Positions 9,460-18,719 of a stretch of 64,000 nt of DNA are shown here, piece after piece; the first letter of the stretch is position 1; every line of letters starts with the position of its first letter. The position numbers and the translations under genes are program-made. Source of the DNA: CAWKGC01 sp963849005 (GTDB lineage Bacteria > Pseudomonadota > Gammaproteobacteria > Burkholderiales > Usitatibacteraceae); NCBI GenBank assembly GCA_963849005.1, contig CAWKGC010000003.1, positions 1-64,000 of the forward strand. Direction: 5' to 3'. Under the pieces are notes generated by a model. The model was not told the origin of the DNA and did no database searches. It saw nothing but the letters and a program-made list of their open reading frames with translations.

Positions 9460-10740
9460 CTATTCGCGGTTCGCCCCCGCGACCATCCGGTACTCGTAGA
9501 GCCGGCACTCGATCGCGCCGTTGAAGAGCACGGTACGCTTCGTCGCCTTCAGCCCGATCAGGTTCGCGATCTCCGGGTCGCCCGAGAAGATGTGCGCGTC
9601 CCAGCCGGCGAACTTGCGCTTGAGCAGGTCGCCCAGCTTCGGGTAGAACGCCGCGAGCTGTTCCTTCTCGCCGAGCCTGACGCCGTAGGGGGGGTTGGTG
9701 ACGATGATGCCGTTCGCGGCCGGCGCGGAGAGGTCGAGCAGGTTGGCCTGCTTGAGTTGCACCGCGCTTTCCATCCCGGCATCGATGAGGTTCTCGCGCG
9801 CGAGATCGAGCGTCCGGCCGTAAAGCTCGGAACCGAAGATCGGCAGGAACGACGCCGGGCGCTCCTTCAGGCGCGCCTCGTCCTTCATGCGCGACCACGC
9901 CAGCTGGTCGAAGCCGTTCAGCTTCTCGAAGGCGAACTTGCGCGCATGTCCCGCGGCGATGCCCTGCGCGATCTCGGCTGCTTCGACGAGAAATGTGCCC
10001 GAGCCGCACATGGGATCGAGAAGCGCCATGCCCGGCTTCCAGCCCGCGAGCCGCAGGATCCCCGCGGCGAGGTTCTTCTTCAGCGGCGCCTCGCCGACAT
10101 GGTCGCGCCTGCCGCGCTTGAACAGCGACTCGCCGCTGGTATCGACATAAAGCGCGCATTTTTTCGGGTCGAGGAAGACGTGGATGCGATGGTCGGGCTC
10201 GCGCGTCTCCACGTTCGGGCGCTTGCCGATCGCCGCGCGGAAGGTGTCGGCGATCGCGTCCTTCACCTTGAGCGTGACGAAGTCGAGGCTCTTCACCGGC
10301 GCGCGGTGTGCATTGGTCTCGACCTTGAAGGTCTGCGAGATGCCGAAGTAGCGGTGCCACGCGAGCTTCTTCGCGCCTTCGAAGATGTCCATCTCGTTGC
10401 GATAGTCGAACTGCGCGACGCGCCAGAGTATCCGGCTGGCGATGCGGCTTTCCAGGTTGGCGCGATAGGCAAGCGCCATCTTGCCTTCGAAGGCCACGCC
10501 CGCCTCCTGCGGCTCGACCCGGGCCGCGCCCATCTCGCGCAGCTCGTCGGCGAGCACGCCGGCGAGCCCCCTCGGGCAGGGCGCATAGAACGCCTCGATG
10601 TCGGACTTGGGCACGACCGGCGCGGGCGGCTTCTTCGGCTGCGGGGCCGGCTTCTTCGCCGGACGCGGCGCGGCCTTCTTCACCGCCTCGGGCGCAGGCG
10701 CGGGAGCCGGCTTCTTCTTCAGGGTGAGCGTCTTGCTCAA
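9460..10740 (-). CDS. THUMP-domain class I RNA methyltransferase (RlmL N-terminal/UPF0020 type)
   Basis: This is a predicted SAM-dependent 23S rRNA guanine-N2 methyltransferase of about 426 residues. A lysine/proline/alanine-rich leader (about 1-45) precedes the THUMP-like RNA-binding part. The UPF0020 catalytic domain has motif I LLDPMCGSGTFLVEAA and motif IV VTNPPYGVRL, whose NPPY is typical of N-methyltransferases acting on exocyclic amines. It matches the N-terminal half of RlmKL and lacks the second methyltransferase half. The TTG at 10740 overlaps the hemJ TGA by four bases, so I prefer it to the far-upstream frame opening. The frame is intact. Confidence 0.8.
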   Translation of the reverse strand: MSKTLTLKKKPAPAPAPEAVKKAAPRPAKKPAPQPKKPPAPVVPKSDIEAFYAPCPRGLAGVLADELREMGAARVEPQEAGVAFEGKMALAYRANLESRIASRILWRVAQFDYRNEMDIFEGAKKLAWHRYFGISQTFKVETNAHRAPVKSLDFVTLKVKDAIADTFRAAIGKRPNVETREPDHRIHVFLDPKKCALYVDTSGESLFKRGRRDHVGEAPLKKNLAAGILRLAGWKPGMALLDPMCGSGTFLVEAAEIAQGIAAGHARKFAFEKLNGFDQLAWSRMKDEARLKERPASFLPIFGSELYGRTLDLARENLIDAGMESAVQLKQANLLDLSAPAANGIIVTNPPYGVRLGEKEQLAAFYPKLGDLLKRKFAGWDAHIFSGDPEIANLIGLKATKRTVLFNGAIECRLYEYRMVAGANRE

Positions 10741-11154
10741 AACGGCTTCACCACGACCAACGCCACGATCGCCACAAGCAAGGGCAGCGCGGGAATTTCG
10801 TTGATCCAGCGGTAGAACACATGGCTGTGCCGGTTGCGGTCCGCGGCGATGTCGCGAATGAGCTTGCCCAGCCAGAAGTGGTGGAGAACGAGCCCGGCCA
10901 CGCAGGCGAGCTTCGCGTGCATCCAGCCGCCGGTGATGCCGTAGCCCAGCCAGAGCCACAGGCCGAAGCCGAGCGTGGCGACCATCGAAGGCGTCATGAT
11001 GCCCCGGTAAAGGCGGCGCTCCATCACCTTGAAACGCTCGATGGAAATCGCGTCATCGGCCTGCGCGTGATAGACGAAAAGGCGGGGGAGGTAAAATAGC
11101 CCCGGCAAACCAGGCGACCATGAAGACGATGTGCAGGGACTTGATCCAGGGCAT
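10737..11154 (-). CDS. hemJ: HemJ/CopD-family membrane protein (one frameshift)
   Basis: The likely role is oxidation of protoporphyrinogen IX to protoporphyrin IX in haem synthesis, within the inner membrane. From the ATG at 11154 the protein reads MPWIKSLHIVFMVAWFAG and continues, after removal of one extra G in a G run near 11100, into LFYLPRLFVYH and MERRLYRGIMTPSM, all HemJ signatures. The conserved histidines of helix 1 and of WMHAKL are present. The repaired length of about 138 residues is normal. It is coupled to the methyltransferase downstream. The function is inferred from the family. Confidence 0.78.
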
Positions 11155-11235
11155 TGGGGTCTTCGCTGGTCTCGAAAGACAGGAACTTCGAAGCGGGAAG
11201 CGGCTCTACTTCAGGTCGCCCGCGCATTTTACGTG

Positions 11236-13374
11236 ATGTTCAGACGCCTACCCACGATCCTCGCCGCGCAGTTCCTCTGCGCCGTCGCGCTTGCCGCGCC
11301 GGTGCGGACCCCGCACGTCGAGGCGGAGCTCATCGCCGAGCGCACCGCATTCGAGCCGGGACGCACGGCGACGGTGGCGTTGCGGCTGAAGATCGCCGAC
11401 CACTGGCACACCTACTGGAAGAACCCCGGCGACTCGGGCCTGCCGACCCGGATCAAGTGGACGCTGCCGGAAAGCGTGGGCGCGGGCGAGATCCAGTGGC
11501 CCCACCCGGGCAAGCTGCCGCTGGGCCCGCTCATGAATTACGGCTACAGCGGCGAAGTGCTGCATCTCGTGGAAATCGCCACGCCGGCAACGCTGCGGCC
11601 GGGCGACAAGGTGCCGCTCAAGGCGCGCGCCGAATGGCTGGTGTGCAAGGATGTCTGCATCCCGGAAAGCGCCGAGCTCGAGCTCGTTCTCACGGCAGGC
11701 GCCGACAACGGCCAGCCCGACCCGCGCTGGGCCGGCGCGTTCAGGCAAGCTCGCGAGGCGCTTCCCGCCCCGCTTGGCAACTGGTCCGCCGACGCCGGCC
11801 TCAACGGCCGCGACCTCACGATCCGCATCCAGCCTCCCGCGGGAACCAAGGCGCACGCCTCCTCGCTCACGTTCTTCCCCGAGCGCGAGAACCTCGTCGA
11901 GGCGGCGGCGCCACAGTTGCTCACGCGCGACGGCGAAGGCTACCGGCTCGCGGTGAAGTTGATGGAGCCGGTACCGCAGGACATCGGCGCGATCGCCGGC
12001 GTGCTGGTCGCCGACCGCGACTGGCCCGGGCTTGCTGCGCGCAAGGCCGTGCAGGTATCGGCCAAGGTCGGCGGCGCGCTTCCACCGGCGAAAGCGAACG
12101 CAGATGCGGAACTGGGGGGCAGCCTGCTTCTCGCGCTCGTGTTCGCGCTGGTCGGCGGCGCGATCCTCAACCTGATGCCATGCGTGTTCCCGGTGCTCGG
12201 CATCAAGGTGATGGGCTTCATCGAGCACGCGCATGGCGAGCGCAGGCTGCGCCGCATGCAGGGCCTGCTCTTTGCCGCAGGCGTTCTGGTGTCGTTCTGG
12301 GTGCTTGCGGGCGTGATGCTGGCGCTCCGAGCAGGAGGCGCGCAGCTCGGCTGGGGCTTCCAGCTGCAATCGCCTGCGTTCGTCGCCTGCCTCGCGGCGC
12401 TGTTCTTCGTGCTTGCGTTGAACCTCCTCGGCGTGTTCGAGATGGGCCTGCGCGTGCAGTCGCTCGCGGGCAATGTGTCGGTGCGCAACATGCGCTTCGA
12501 TGCCTTCTCCTCCGGGGTGCTCGCCTGCCTCGTCGCCACGCCATGCACCGCGCCCTTCATGGGCGCCGCGGTCGGCTTCACGCTCGCGCAGCCTGCGTGG
12601 GCTTCGGTGCTCGTGTTCACCGCGCTCGCCATCGGCATGGCGCTCCCCGTCGTGCTGCTCTCGTATTTCCCGCAGGCGCTCGCCTTGCTGCCGAAGCCCG
12701 GCAAGTGGATGGAGACCTTCAAGCAGGCGATGGCCTTCCCGCTGCTCGCCACCGTGATCTGGCTCGCCTGGGTGCTGGGCGCGCAGGCGGGCAACGACGC
12801 GGTGCTGGCGCTGTTCGCGGGACTCCTGCTGATCGGCATCGCCGCGTGGATCTACGGCCGCTGGGCACACAGCGGAACGCCATCTGGCGCCAGGCCGCGC
12901 CCGCCCTGCTCGCGGTGGCCGGGCTCGCGGTCGCGTGGCCAACGCACCTCGCGCCGCCCGGCGCGGTCGCCGCGCCCAGGGCCGGCGAACTGCCGTGGCA
13001 GCCGTGGTCGCGCGAGAGAGGTCGCGGAACTGCGCGCGAAGGGCGCGCCGGTGTTCGTCGACTTCACCGCCGCGTGGTGCATCACCTGCCAGGTGAACAA
13101 GCGCCTGGCGCTCAACGATGCCGCCGTCGTGAAGCGCTTCGCGGAGCTGGGCGTCACGCCGCTGAAGGCCGACTGGACCAACATGGACCCGAAGATCACC
13201 GAGGCGCTCGCCGAGTTCGGCCGCAACGCCGTGCCCGTGTACGTCCTCTACAGCGCGGACAAGAACGCCGCGCCGAAACTGCTCCCCGAGGTGCTCACCT
13301 CCTCGATCGTCCTCGATGAATTGAACCGGCTGCCGAAGGCCTCGGTGGCTGTCGCCAACCCTGTCACCCGTTGA
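11236..13374 (+). CDS. DsbD/ScsB-type thiol:disulfide interchange protein (compensated frameshift)
   Basis: This inner-membrane electron shuttle carries reducing power from cytoplasmic thioredoxin to periplasmic partners. A signal peptide (residues 1-20) precedes a ScsB-like N-terminal periplasmic domain with the cysteine pair in LVCKDVCIP. An eight-helix DsbD core follows, containing MPCVFPVLG and ATPCTAPFMG with the paired redox cysteines. A C-terminal thioredoxin domain has AAWCITCQ. About 50 residues at 12868-13017 are read in the wrong frame between two opposite indels, and the other frame gives a plausible helix (LLAVAGLAVAW) there. A redoxin follows 7 bases downstream and is the likely periplasmic client. 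The exact start (GTG 11233 or ATG 11236) is uncertain. Confidence 0.82.
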   Translation: MFRRLPTILAAQFLCAVALAAPVRTPHVEAELIAERTAFEPGRTATVALRLKIADHWHTYWKNPGDSGLPTRIKWTLPESVGAGEIQWPHPGKLPLGPLMNYGYSGEVLHLVEIATPATLRPGDKVPLKARAEWLVCKDVCIPESAELELVLTAGADNGQPDPRWAGAFRQAREALPAPLGNWSADAGLNGRDLTIRIQPPAGTKAHASSLTFFPERENLVEAAAPQLLTRDGEGYRLAVKLMEPVPQDIGAIAGVLVADRDWPGLAARKAVQVSAKVGGALPPAKANADAELGGSLLLALVFALVGGAILNLMPCVFPVLGIKVMGFIEHAHGERRLRRMQGLLFAAGVLVSFWVLAGVMLALRAGGAQLGWGFQLQSPAFVACLAALFFVLALNLLGVFEMGLRVQSLAGNVSVRNMRFDAFSSGVLACLVATPCTAPFMGAAVGFTLAQPAWASVLVFTALAIGMALPVVLLSYFPQALALLPKPGKWMETFKQAMAFPLLATVIWLAWVLGAQAGNDAVLALFAGLLLIGIAAWIYGRWAHSGTPSGARPRPPCSRWPGSRSRGQRTSRRPARSPRPGPANCRGSRGRAREVAELRAKGAPVFVDFTAAWCITCQVNKRLALNDAAVVKRFAELGVTPLKADWTNMDPKITEALAEFGRNAVPVYVLYSADKNAAPKLLPEVLTSSIVLDELNRLPKASVAVANPVTR

Positions 13375-13381
13375 TGGAGAC

Positions 13382-13985
13382 ATGCCGATGAAACAGCTTC
13401 TTGCCCTTGCCGCCATTGCCGCCCTGCCCGCCTCCGCGCTCGCCAACGCCGTGGTTGGACAGCCCGCTCCCGCCTTTTCCGAGAAGGATCTCTCCGGCAA
13501 GACCGTGAGCCTGGCCGACTACAAGGGCAAGGTGGTGGTCCTCGAGTGGAACAACCCGAACTGCCCGTTCGTCGAGAAGCACTACACGAAGAGCGGCAAC
13601 CTGCCGGCGCTGCAGAAGAAGTACGGGCAGGACGTGGTGTGGCTGGCGGTGAACTCCACCAATCCCTCGCACCAGGACTACATGAGCAACGAAAAGCTCT
13701 CCGGCTACATGAAGGCGAACAACGCCGCGCCCGCGGCCTACCTCGTCGACGCGGACGGCTCGATGGGCCGCGCGTACGGCGCGCAAGACCACGCCGCACA
13801 TGTACGTGATCGACAGGGACGGCAAGCTTCTCTACAACGGCGCGATCGACGACAAGCGCGGCACCAACCCGGAAGAGATCAAGACTGCGAAGAACTATGT
13901 GGTCAGCGCGCTCGGCGAGCTGAAGGACGGCAAGCCGGTATCGACGCCGACCTCTGCGCCTTACGGCTGCAGCGTCAAGTACTGA
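13382..13985 (+). CDS. Exported redoxin/AhpC-TSA-like thioredoxin-fold protein (one frameshift)
   Basis: A cleavable signal peptide (cleavage near ALANA) precedes a peroxiredoxin-like domain with the motif NNPNCPFVEKHY. Its single cysteine is in the peroxidatic position of PRX-like proteins. A second cysteine lies at the C-terminus (PYGCSVKY). An extra C near 13783 splits the gene, and the second frame resumes at TTPHMYVIDRDGKLLYNGAID, the expected continuation. The repaired length is about 200 residues. Immediate downstream placement from the DsbD/ScsB-like gene suggests that gene keeps it reduced, giving a periplasmic peroxide or thiol repair pair. Confidence 0.78.
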
Positions 13986-13988
13986 GGC

Positions 13989-14654
13989 TCAAAGGTCCGT
14001 CATCCGCGACACCACGCCGCGGATGACGTGCAGCTTGCGGTGGAAGAAGTGGTCCGCCCCGGGGATCACGACCACCGGGATCTCCCGCGCCTCCGCCCAC
14101 GCGAGAGAGTCGGCCAGCGGCACCGTCTCGTCCCGGTCGCCGTGCACGATGTAGGTATTGGCCTGCGTGTGCCGCCCTGGCGCGCCCAGTCCCGCATCCT
14201 GCGGATCGGGCGGCTCGCCCATTCCCTCCCGGGTGAAGCGGCGAAAGCCCGGCGCCATCAGCACGAGCTGCTCGAACTCGACTGCGCCGCTCGCCCGGAG
14301 CGCCACCGCGCCGCCGAAGGAGAATCCCGCCAGCAGCAACGGCAGCTCCGGCGCTTCGGCCCGCGCCTGCGCGATCACCGCAAGCATGTCCTCCGTTTCG
14401 CCCCGGCCCTCGTCATGCGTTCCCGCGGTGCCGCCCACGCCGCGGAAGTTGAAGCGCCAGGTGAGCGCGCCGAGTTCGTGGAAAGCGCGCGCGACCGTCG
14501 TGACGACCTTGTTGTCCATGGTCCCGCCAAACAGCGGGTGCGGATGCGCGATCACCGCGACGATGCGCGGCTGGACGGGGTCGGTGAATACCGCCTCGAT
14601 GTTGCCGGTGGCGCCCGCCACCACCCGCTTCCTGACCGTCGACGGTCCCGCCAT
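13989..14654 (-). CDS. Alpha/beta-hydrolase (KANL3/Tex30-like family)
   Basis: This intact 221-residue cytoplasmic alpha/beta-hydrolase has the oxyanion segment HPHPLFGGTM. The nucleophile elbow is GFSFGG, with serine near residue 113. The acid lies in VHGDRDETVP and the histidine in GADHFFHRKL. This pattern matches the small dienelactone-hydrolase-like group often annotated simply as alpha/beta hydrolase. The substrate is unknown. Its start lies two bases after the ferredoxin gene stop, so it closes an operon. It converges with the redoxin gene with only three bases between stops. Confidence 0.8.
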   Translation of the reverse strand: MAGPSTVRKRVVAGATGNIEAVFTDPVQPRIVAVIAHPHPLFGGTMDNKVVTTVARAFHELGALTWRFNFRGVGGTAGTHDEGRGETEDMLAVIAQARAEAPELPLLLAGFSFGGAVALRASGAVEFEQLVLMAPGFRRFTREGMGEPPDPQDAGLGAPGRHTQANTYIVHGDRDETVPLADSLAWAEAREIPVVVIPGADHFFHRKLHVIRGVVSRMTDL

Positions 14655-14656
14655 GC

Positions 14657-14965
14657 TCAGATCTTCAGGCGTTCGACGACGCGCCCGCCAACGAGGTGCT
14701 CGTCGATGATCTCGTCGATGTCCTTCTCGTCGACATAGGTGTACCAGACCGCGTCGGGGTAGACCACGACGACCGGCCCTTCCTCGCAGCGGTCCAGGCA
14801 GCCGGCATTGTTCACGCGCACCTTGCCCTCGCCCGAGAGCCCGAGCGACTTCACGCGCTTCTTGCAGTAGTCGCGCATGCCCTGCGCGTCGTGGTTGGAG
14901 CAGCAGGCCTCCGGCGCCTCGCGCTGGTTGGTGCAGAAGAAGATGTGTCGCCGGTAGTAGCTCAT
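14657..14965 (-). CDS. Thioredoxin-like [2Fe-2S] ferredoxin
   Basis: The 102-residue protein has the cysteine arrangement of thioredoxin-fold [2Fe-2S] ferredoxins. The first ligand is in IFFCTNQR, further cysteines lie in EACCSN, and the C-terminal pair is in NNAGCLDRCEEGP. These proteins are soluble electron carriers related to the NuoE and Shethna-type folds. The partner is not shown by the sequence. It sits between the VanZ gene and the hydrolase in one transcription direction with gaps of 31 and 2 bases. Confidence 0.85.
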   Translation of the reverse strand: MSYYRRHIFFCTNQREAPEACCSNHDAQGMRDYCKKRVKSLGLSGEGKVRVNNAGCLDRCEEGPVVVVYPDAVWYTYVDEKDIDEIIDEHLVGGRVVERLKI

Positions 14966-14996
14966 GCGCGATCGCGGTTCCGGAAAAAGGCAGCGC

Positions 14997-16073
14997 TCAT
15001 TCTACCGGCTCGCCGGCGCGCTTCAGGAACAGGCCCGCGAGCAGCGCCACCGCGGCGAGCGGCCACGCCTCGTGCAGCCAGGCGGTAAGGCTCGCGAAGC
15101 TCGCGAGCTGCCCGTAGGGCCAGTTGAAGAGCTTGAGCACGTCGTCGAGCGGGCTGTAGTTGCCGGAGAGCTTCACCAGCACGGCGCCTGCCAGCACCAT
15201 CGCCATCGCAAGCCACGTGCGTGCCGCAGCGCCCAGCCTTCGCAGCGGGACGAAGAACGCCAGGCCGGCAAGCAGCCCGAGCGTGCGCGCCTGGCTCACC
15301 CATTCCGCGGTAAGGTGCGCCTTCAGCATGAGCGAGGCCATCGCGAACTTGAGCCACAGCGCCACCGTGAGCATGAGCAGCAGGAGCCTGAGCGAGCCGC
15401 GCGGTTCGCGCAGCAGCACCGAAAGGAACAGGCCGAACCCGGCGACGCTGATCGCGACACCGACGCCCTCCAGCCACAGCGCGCCCGGATCGGCGATGCT
15501 GATGCCCGTCTGCGCGGCGACGCGTTCGGCGATCGAGCCCGCCTCGAAGAACGGCAAGGCCGGGTTCAGTTGCGCGAACAGCCACAGCGCCAGCAGGACC
15601 AGCCCCATGTCGCCGTAAGCGCCGGGGATCACGATGCGCTCGCGCAGCGCTTCAGCTCGCTGCAGCACGAAGATGCGCACCGAGCCCGCATTGAGCATTG
15701 CGCCGGCCAGCGCGCCGGCCGAATTGGCGACCAGGTCTGGCAGGGAGGTCACGCGGCCGGGAATGAAGACCTGCAGCAGCTCCATCGCCACGCTGAGCGC
15801 AATGCCGGCGCAGACGGAGAGCGCGATGCCGCGGCGGACATCGCGATCGCGGGCAAAGTACCGCGCCGCCAGAAGCCCCAGCGGCACATAGGCGACCACA
15901 TTGAGAACAACATCGAAAAGCGAGGTGTAGCGGGTCGAGGCAATCTGCGCCACCCATTCCGGAGCCGGGGCGCGCAAGGCGAAAGGATAGAGGCTCGCGT
16001 ACGCGATGAGCATCGCATAGACGACCAGCGCGCCGGGACGGCGGGCTTCGGGAGTGGGAGGCGTGTGCGCCAT
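14997..16073 (-). CDS. VanZ-like multi-pass membrane protein
   Basis: This intact 358-residue inner-membrane protein has about ten predicted helices. The N-terminal half carries VanZ-family features: the helix MLIAYASLYPF, an arginine/aspartate loop, and the signature MELLQVFIPGRVTSLPDLVA. The C-terminal half adds several more helices, so it is longer than the minimal VanZ domain. VanZ relatives occur in many genomes without glycopeptide resistance, and the role here is unknown. It follows the gamma-carbonic anhydrase gene by 40 bases. Confidence 0.8.
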   Translation of the reverse strand: MAHTPPTPEARRPGALVVYAMLIAYASLYPFALRAPAPEWVAQIASTRYTSLFDVVLNVVAYVPLGLLAARYFARDRDVRRGIALSVCAGIALSVAMELLQVFIPGRVTSLPDLVANSAGALAGAMLNAGSVRIFVLQRAEALRERIVIPGAYGDMGLVLLALWLFAQLNPALPFFEAGSIAERVAAQTGISIADPGALWLEGVGVAISVAGFGLFLSVLLREPRGSLRLLLLMLTVALWLKFAMASLMLKAHLTAEWVSQARTLGLLAGLAFFVPLRRLGAAARTWLAMAMVLAGAVLVKLSGNYSPLDDVLKLFNWPYGQLASFASLTAWLHEAWPLAAVALLAGLFLKRAGEPVE

Positions 16074-16113
16074 GGGGTTCGCGCCGCGGCGTGGCCGCGC
16101 GGCCTGGAGAGCC

Positions 16114-16635
16114 TCAGCCGAGCGGCTTCAGGCCCTTGAGATAGGCGCCCGAGCGCTCGACGTAATGGTCGGCGATCCAGGTGTTGTTGGCGATCTCCTC
16201 GTCGGTCAGCTCGCGCACCACCTTGCCCGGCACGCCAAGCACCAGCACGCCCTCGGGGATCGTCTTGCCCTCGGGGATGAGCGATCCGGCGCCGATGAGG
16301 CTGTTCTTGCCGATGACGGCGCGGTTGAGGATGATCGCGCCGATGCCGACCAGGGAATTCTCGTGGATGGTGCAGCCGTGCAGCATGACCATGTGGCCGA
16401 TGCTCACGTTGTCGTGCAGGACGACGGGGATGCCGAAATCGGTGTGGATCGTCGAGCCGTCCTGCACGTTGACGTTCTCGCCGAGCGTGATGAGGTCGTT
16501 GTCCCCGCGCAGCGTGCAGTTCCACCACACGCTCGCGCCCTTCTCCATCAGCACCGAGCCGATCACCGCGGCATTGGGCGCGACGAAGTTGCCGCCCTTC
16601 AGTTCAGGCTTGCGCTCGCCAAGTTGGTAGATCAC
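16114..16635 (-). CDS. Gamma-carbonic-anhydrase-like left-handed beta-helix protein
   Basis: This intact 173-residue trimeric hexapeptide-repeat protein of the YrdA/CaiE/PaaY type probably has zinc-dependent carbonic anhydrase-like activity. The repeats are clear (APNAAVIGSV, GENVNVQDGS, IGKNSLIGAG). Metal-ligand histidines appear in STIHTDFG, SIGHMVMLHG and the adjacent loop. It heads the minus-strand run leading to VanZ, ferredoxin and hydrolase. Some homologues act as thioesterases, which cannot be excluded. Confidence 0.85.
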   Translation of the reverse strand: MIYQLGERKPELKGGNFVAPNAAVIGSVLMEKGASVWWNCTLRGDNDLITLGENVNVQDGSTIHTDFGIPVVLHDNVSIGHMVMLHGCTIHENSLVGIGAIILNRAVIGKNSLIGAGSLIPEGKTIPEGVLVLGVPGKVVRELTDEEIANNTWIADHYVERSGAYLKGLKPLG

Positions 16636-16671
16636 GAATACCTCGGGAATGGGGGACCGGGCCCCATTTTC

Positions 16672-17431
16672 TCACGAGGCCTTGAACAGGTGCGCGAAGG
16701 TGCGGCTCACCTCCAGCCGGTCCTTGTGGTTGCGCAGCGCGATCTCCTTGTGGCCGAACGCGTCGATCGTCACCGCGGCGATCGCGCGGATGTTGACGAT
16801 GGTCGCGCGGTGCACCTGCCAGAAGAACTCCGGGTCGAGCTCCGCGAGGAGATCCTTCAGCGCCCGGCGCACCAGCGCCTCGCCCTCGGCCGTGACGATG
16901 CGCGTGTACTTCGCGTCGGACTGGAAGTAGAGCACGTCGTCGACATTGATCAGCCGGATGTTCGCACCCACCGAGGCCTGGATCCATTTCAGGCGCTCGG
17001 TCGCGGCGGCGGGCGCGACCAGCTTCGCCAGTTCCGCGAGCACGCCGTTCAGCGACGGCCGGCGGGCCCGACACGCGCTCCTTCAGGCGCGCGACCGTCT
17101 CGCCCAGGCGCCCGGGCGTGGCCGGCTTCAGCACGTAGTCGAGCGCGCCCCGGTCGAAGGCCTCCACCGCGTACTGGTTGTAGGCGGTGACGAAGACGAC
17201 GTGGGCGAGGCCCTTCAGCGCGCGCGCCGCCTCCAGCCCGTTCATGCCCGGCATCTCGATGTCGAGGAAGACCACCTGCGGGGACTTCTCGCGCGCGAGG
17301 TGCACGGCCTCCGCGCCGTTGGACGCCTCGCCGACGATCTCGAGCTCGGGCCAGACCTCGGCGAGCACGTCGCGCAATTGCGCGCGCAGGAGCGGCTCGT
17401 CGTCGGCGATGATCGCGGCGATGGCGCTCAT
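16672..17431 (-). CDS. LytTR-type response regulator 1 (one frameshift)
   Basis: A receiver domain plus LytTR DNA-binding domain make up about 252 residues. Receiver residues are the acidic pair in IIADDEPLL, the phosphorylated aspartate in VVFLDIEMPG, the threonine in VFVTAYNQY, and the lysine in DYVLKPATP. The LytTR domain shows LYFQSDAKYTRIVTAEGEA and FWQVHRATIVN. A lost base near 17050 separates the halves. The ATG at 17431 overlaps the kinase stop as ATGA, so kinase and regulator are coupled. It is a close paralogue of the regulators at 18720 and 21883. Confidence 0.88.
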
Positions 17432-18588
17432 GCCGGCCGATCCTGCGGCAAGCCGAAAGGAATCTCGATGCTGGCCACGGTGCCGTGCGGCTCGGTCGCG
17501 CGAAGGTCCAGGCGCGCGGCATCGCCATAAAGCGCCTTGAGACGCTCGCGGATGTTGGCCAGCCCGACGCCCTGGCCGATGGGCTCGGCGAGCCCGCGGC
17601 CGCTGTCTTCCACCGCCACTCGCAGCCTGCCGTCGGCCGTTTCGGCGCGCAACGCGATGCGCCCGCCGGCACCGGTCGGCTGGATGCCGTGCTTCACCGC
17701 GTTCTCGACCAGCGTCATTGCCATCAGCGAGGGAAACGCCACGCCGGCGAGGGCTTCCGGCACTTCGATCGAGAACGCGAAATCGCCGCCCATGCGCAAC
17801 TTCATGATCGACAGGTAGGCCTCGGCGAGCTGCGCCTCGCGACCGAGCGTCGAGCCTTCGCTGCGCAGGTCGGGAAGCGCGCTGCGCAGGTAATGGATGA
17901 GGTGGTCCAGCATCGGCAGCGCGTCCTTCGAGCCGCTCGTCACGAGGTAGCGCAGGTTGGCGAGCGTGTTGAAGAGGAAGTGCGGCTCGATCTGCGCTTG
18001 CAGGAGCTTCAGTTCCGCCTGCACCGTCTGGCGGGCGAGGCGCTCGCTTTCCGCCTCGGCCTGCAGGCGGGCGGCGAGCTGCTGCGCTTCCCGGTTGCGC
18101 ATCCAGGCGATCAGCATCACGGCGGCGGCGAAGACCGTCCCGATCAGCAGGCCGACCGCCAGCGGCTTGGCCCAGTAGTCCGGGGACATCGCCGCCTGCA
18201 ACATCCCCTTTCCCGCGGATGCCCCCAGGTAGCCGGTCACGGCCCCGGCGGCGGCCAACGCGCCGATCAGCAGCGTCGACTGCCAGTACCCCCGCTTGGC
18301 GTAGCGCCGGTACCCGAACCAGGCGCCCAGGAAGGTCACCACAAGGCCGAAGCCCAGCAGTTGCGCCGTGATGAACGACTCGAGGAAGCCGAACTGGGGT
18401 TTCACCGCCCACAACAGCAGCGCGAGCGAACCGGTAACTGCGAAGTAGATGCCGATGCCGGGCAGGAAATTGCGCTTGAAAACCGGGTCGAAGGCCTTCG
18501 CCTCGGCGAATTCCTCGGGGCTCATGCGCTTGCGTGCCCACTCGTCGGCGCGTTCCTCGAGGTCCAGCAGCCATTGCTTGATCTTCAT
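17428..18588 (-). CDS. LytS-type sensor histidine kinase 1
   Basis: This intact inner-membrane kinase has 386 residues. An N-terminal amphipathic/acidic stretch precedes four predicted helices with short loops. A coiled coil and the His_kinase (PF06580-type) box QAQIEPHFLFNTLANLRY, with the phosphorylated histidine, come next. The ATPase domain has the N box VENAVKHG and the G boxes EDSGRGL and GVGLANIRERL. There is no large periplasmic domain, so the signal is probably membrane-borne. The start at 18588 is chosen because upstream codons in this frame run through a palindromic repeat. The shared leader motif lies 43 bp upstream. Confidence 0.88.
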   Translation of the reverse strand: MKIKQWLLDLEERADEWARKRMSPEEFAEAKAFDPVFKRNFLPGIGIYFAVTGSLALLLWAVKPQFGFLESFITAQLLGFGLVVTFLGAWFGYRRYAKRGYWQSTLLIGALAAAGAVTGYLGASAGKGMLQAAMSPDYWAKPLAVGLLIGTVFAAAVMLIAWMRNREAQQLAARLQAEAESERLARQTVQAELKLLQAQIEPHFLFNTLANLRYLVTSGSKDALPMLDHLIHYLRSALPDLRSEGSTLGREAQLAEAYLSIMKLRMGGDFAFSIEVPEALAGVAFPSLMAMTLVENAVKHGIQPTGAGGRIALRAETADGRLRVAVEDSGRGLAEPIGQGVGLANIRERLKALYGDAARLDLRATEPHGTVASIEIPFGLPQDRPA

Positions 18589-18630
18589 GGCGGCAAGCGT
18601 AGCCGAACGCGCCCGGCGGCGCGGGGCGAT

Positions 18631-18646
18631 CGGACAAAGCGTCGGG
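18631..18646 (-). promoter_or_regulatory. Shared leader motif, divergent copy
   Basis: On the minus strand CCCGACGCTTTGTCCG resembles the CGTCGCTTTCCG motif of the other leaders, with a two-base insertion. It lies 43 bp before the kinase 1 start. Confidence 0.25.
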
Positions 18647-18664
18647 AAAACGGCATGAAGCGCC

Positions 18665-18716
18665 AAATTGGGGTCAGAGACGTAATACGGCCGCATTACG
18701 TCTCTGACCCCAATTT
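18665..18716. repeat. Palindromic element AAATTGGGGTCAGAGACGTAAT
   Basis: The arms at 18665-18686 and 18695-18716 are perfect inverted copies of a 22-base sequence starting AAATTGGGGTCAGAGACG, separated by 8 bases. It sits between the stop of regulator 2 and the leader of kinase 1. The core GGGGTCAGAG is shared with the other elements in this window. Confidence 0.9.
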
Positions 18717-18719
18717 CCC

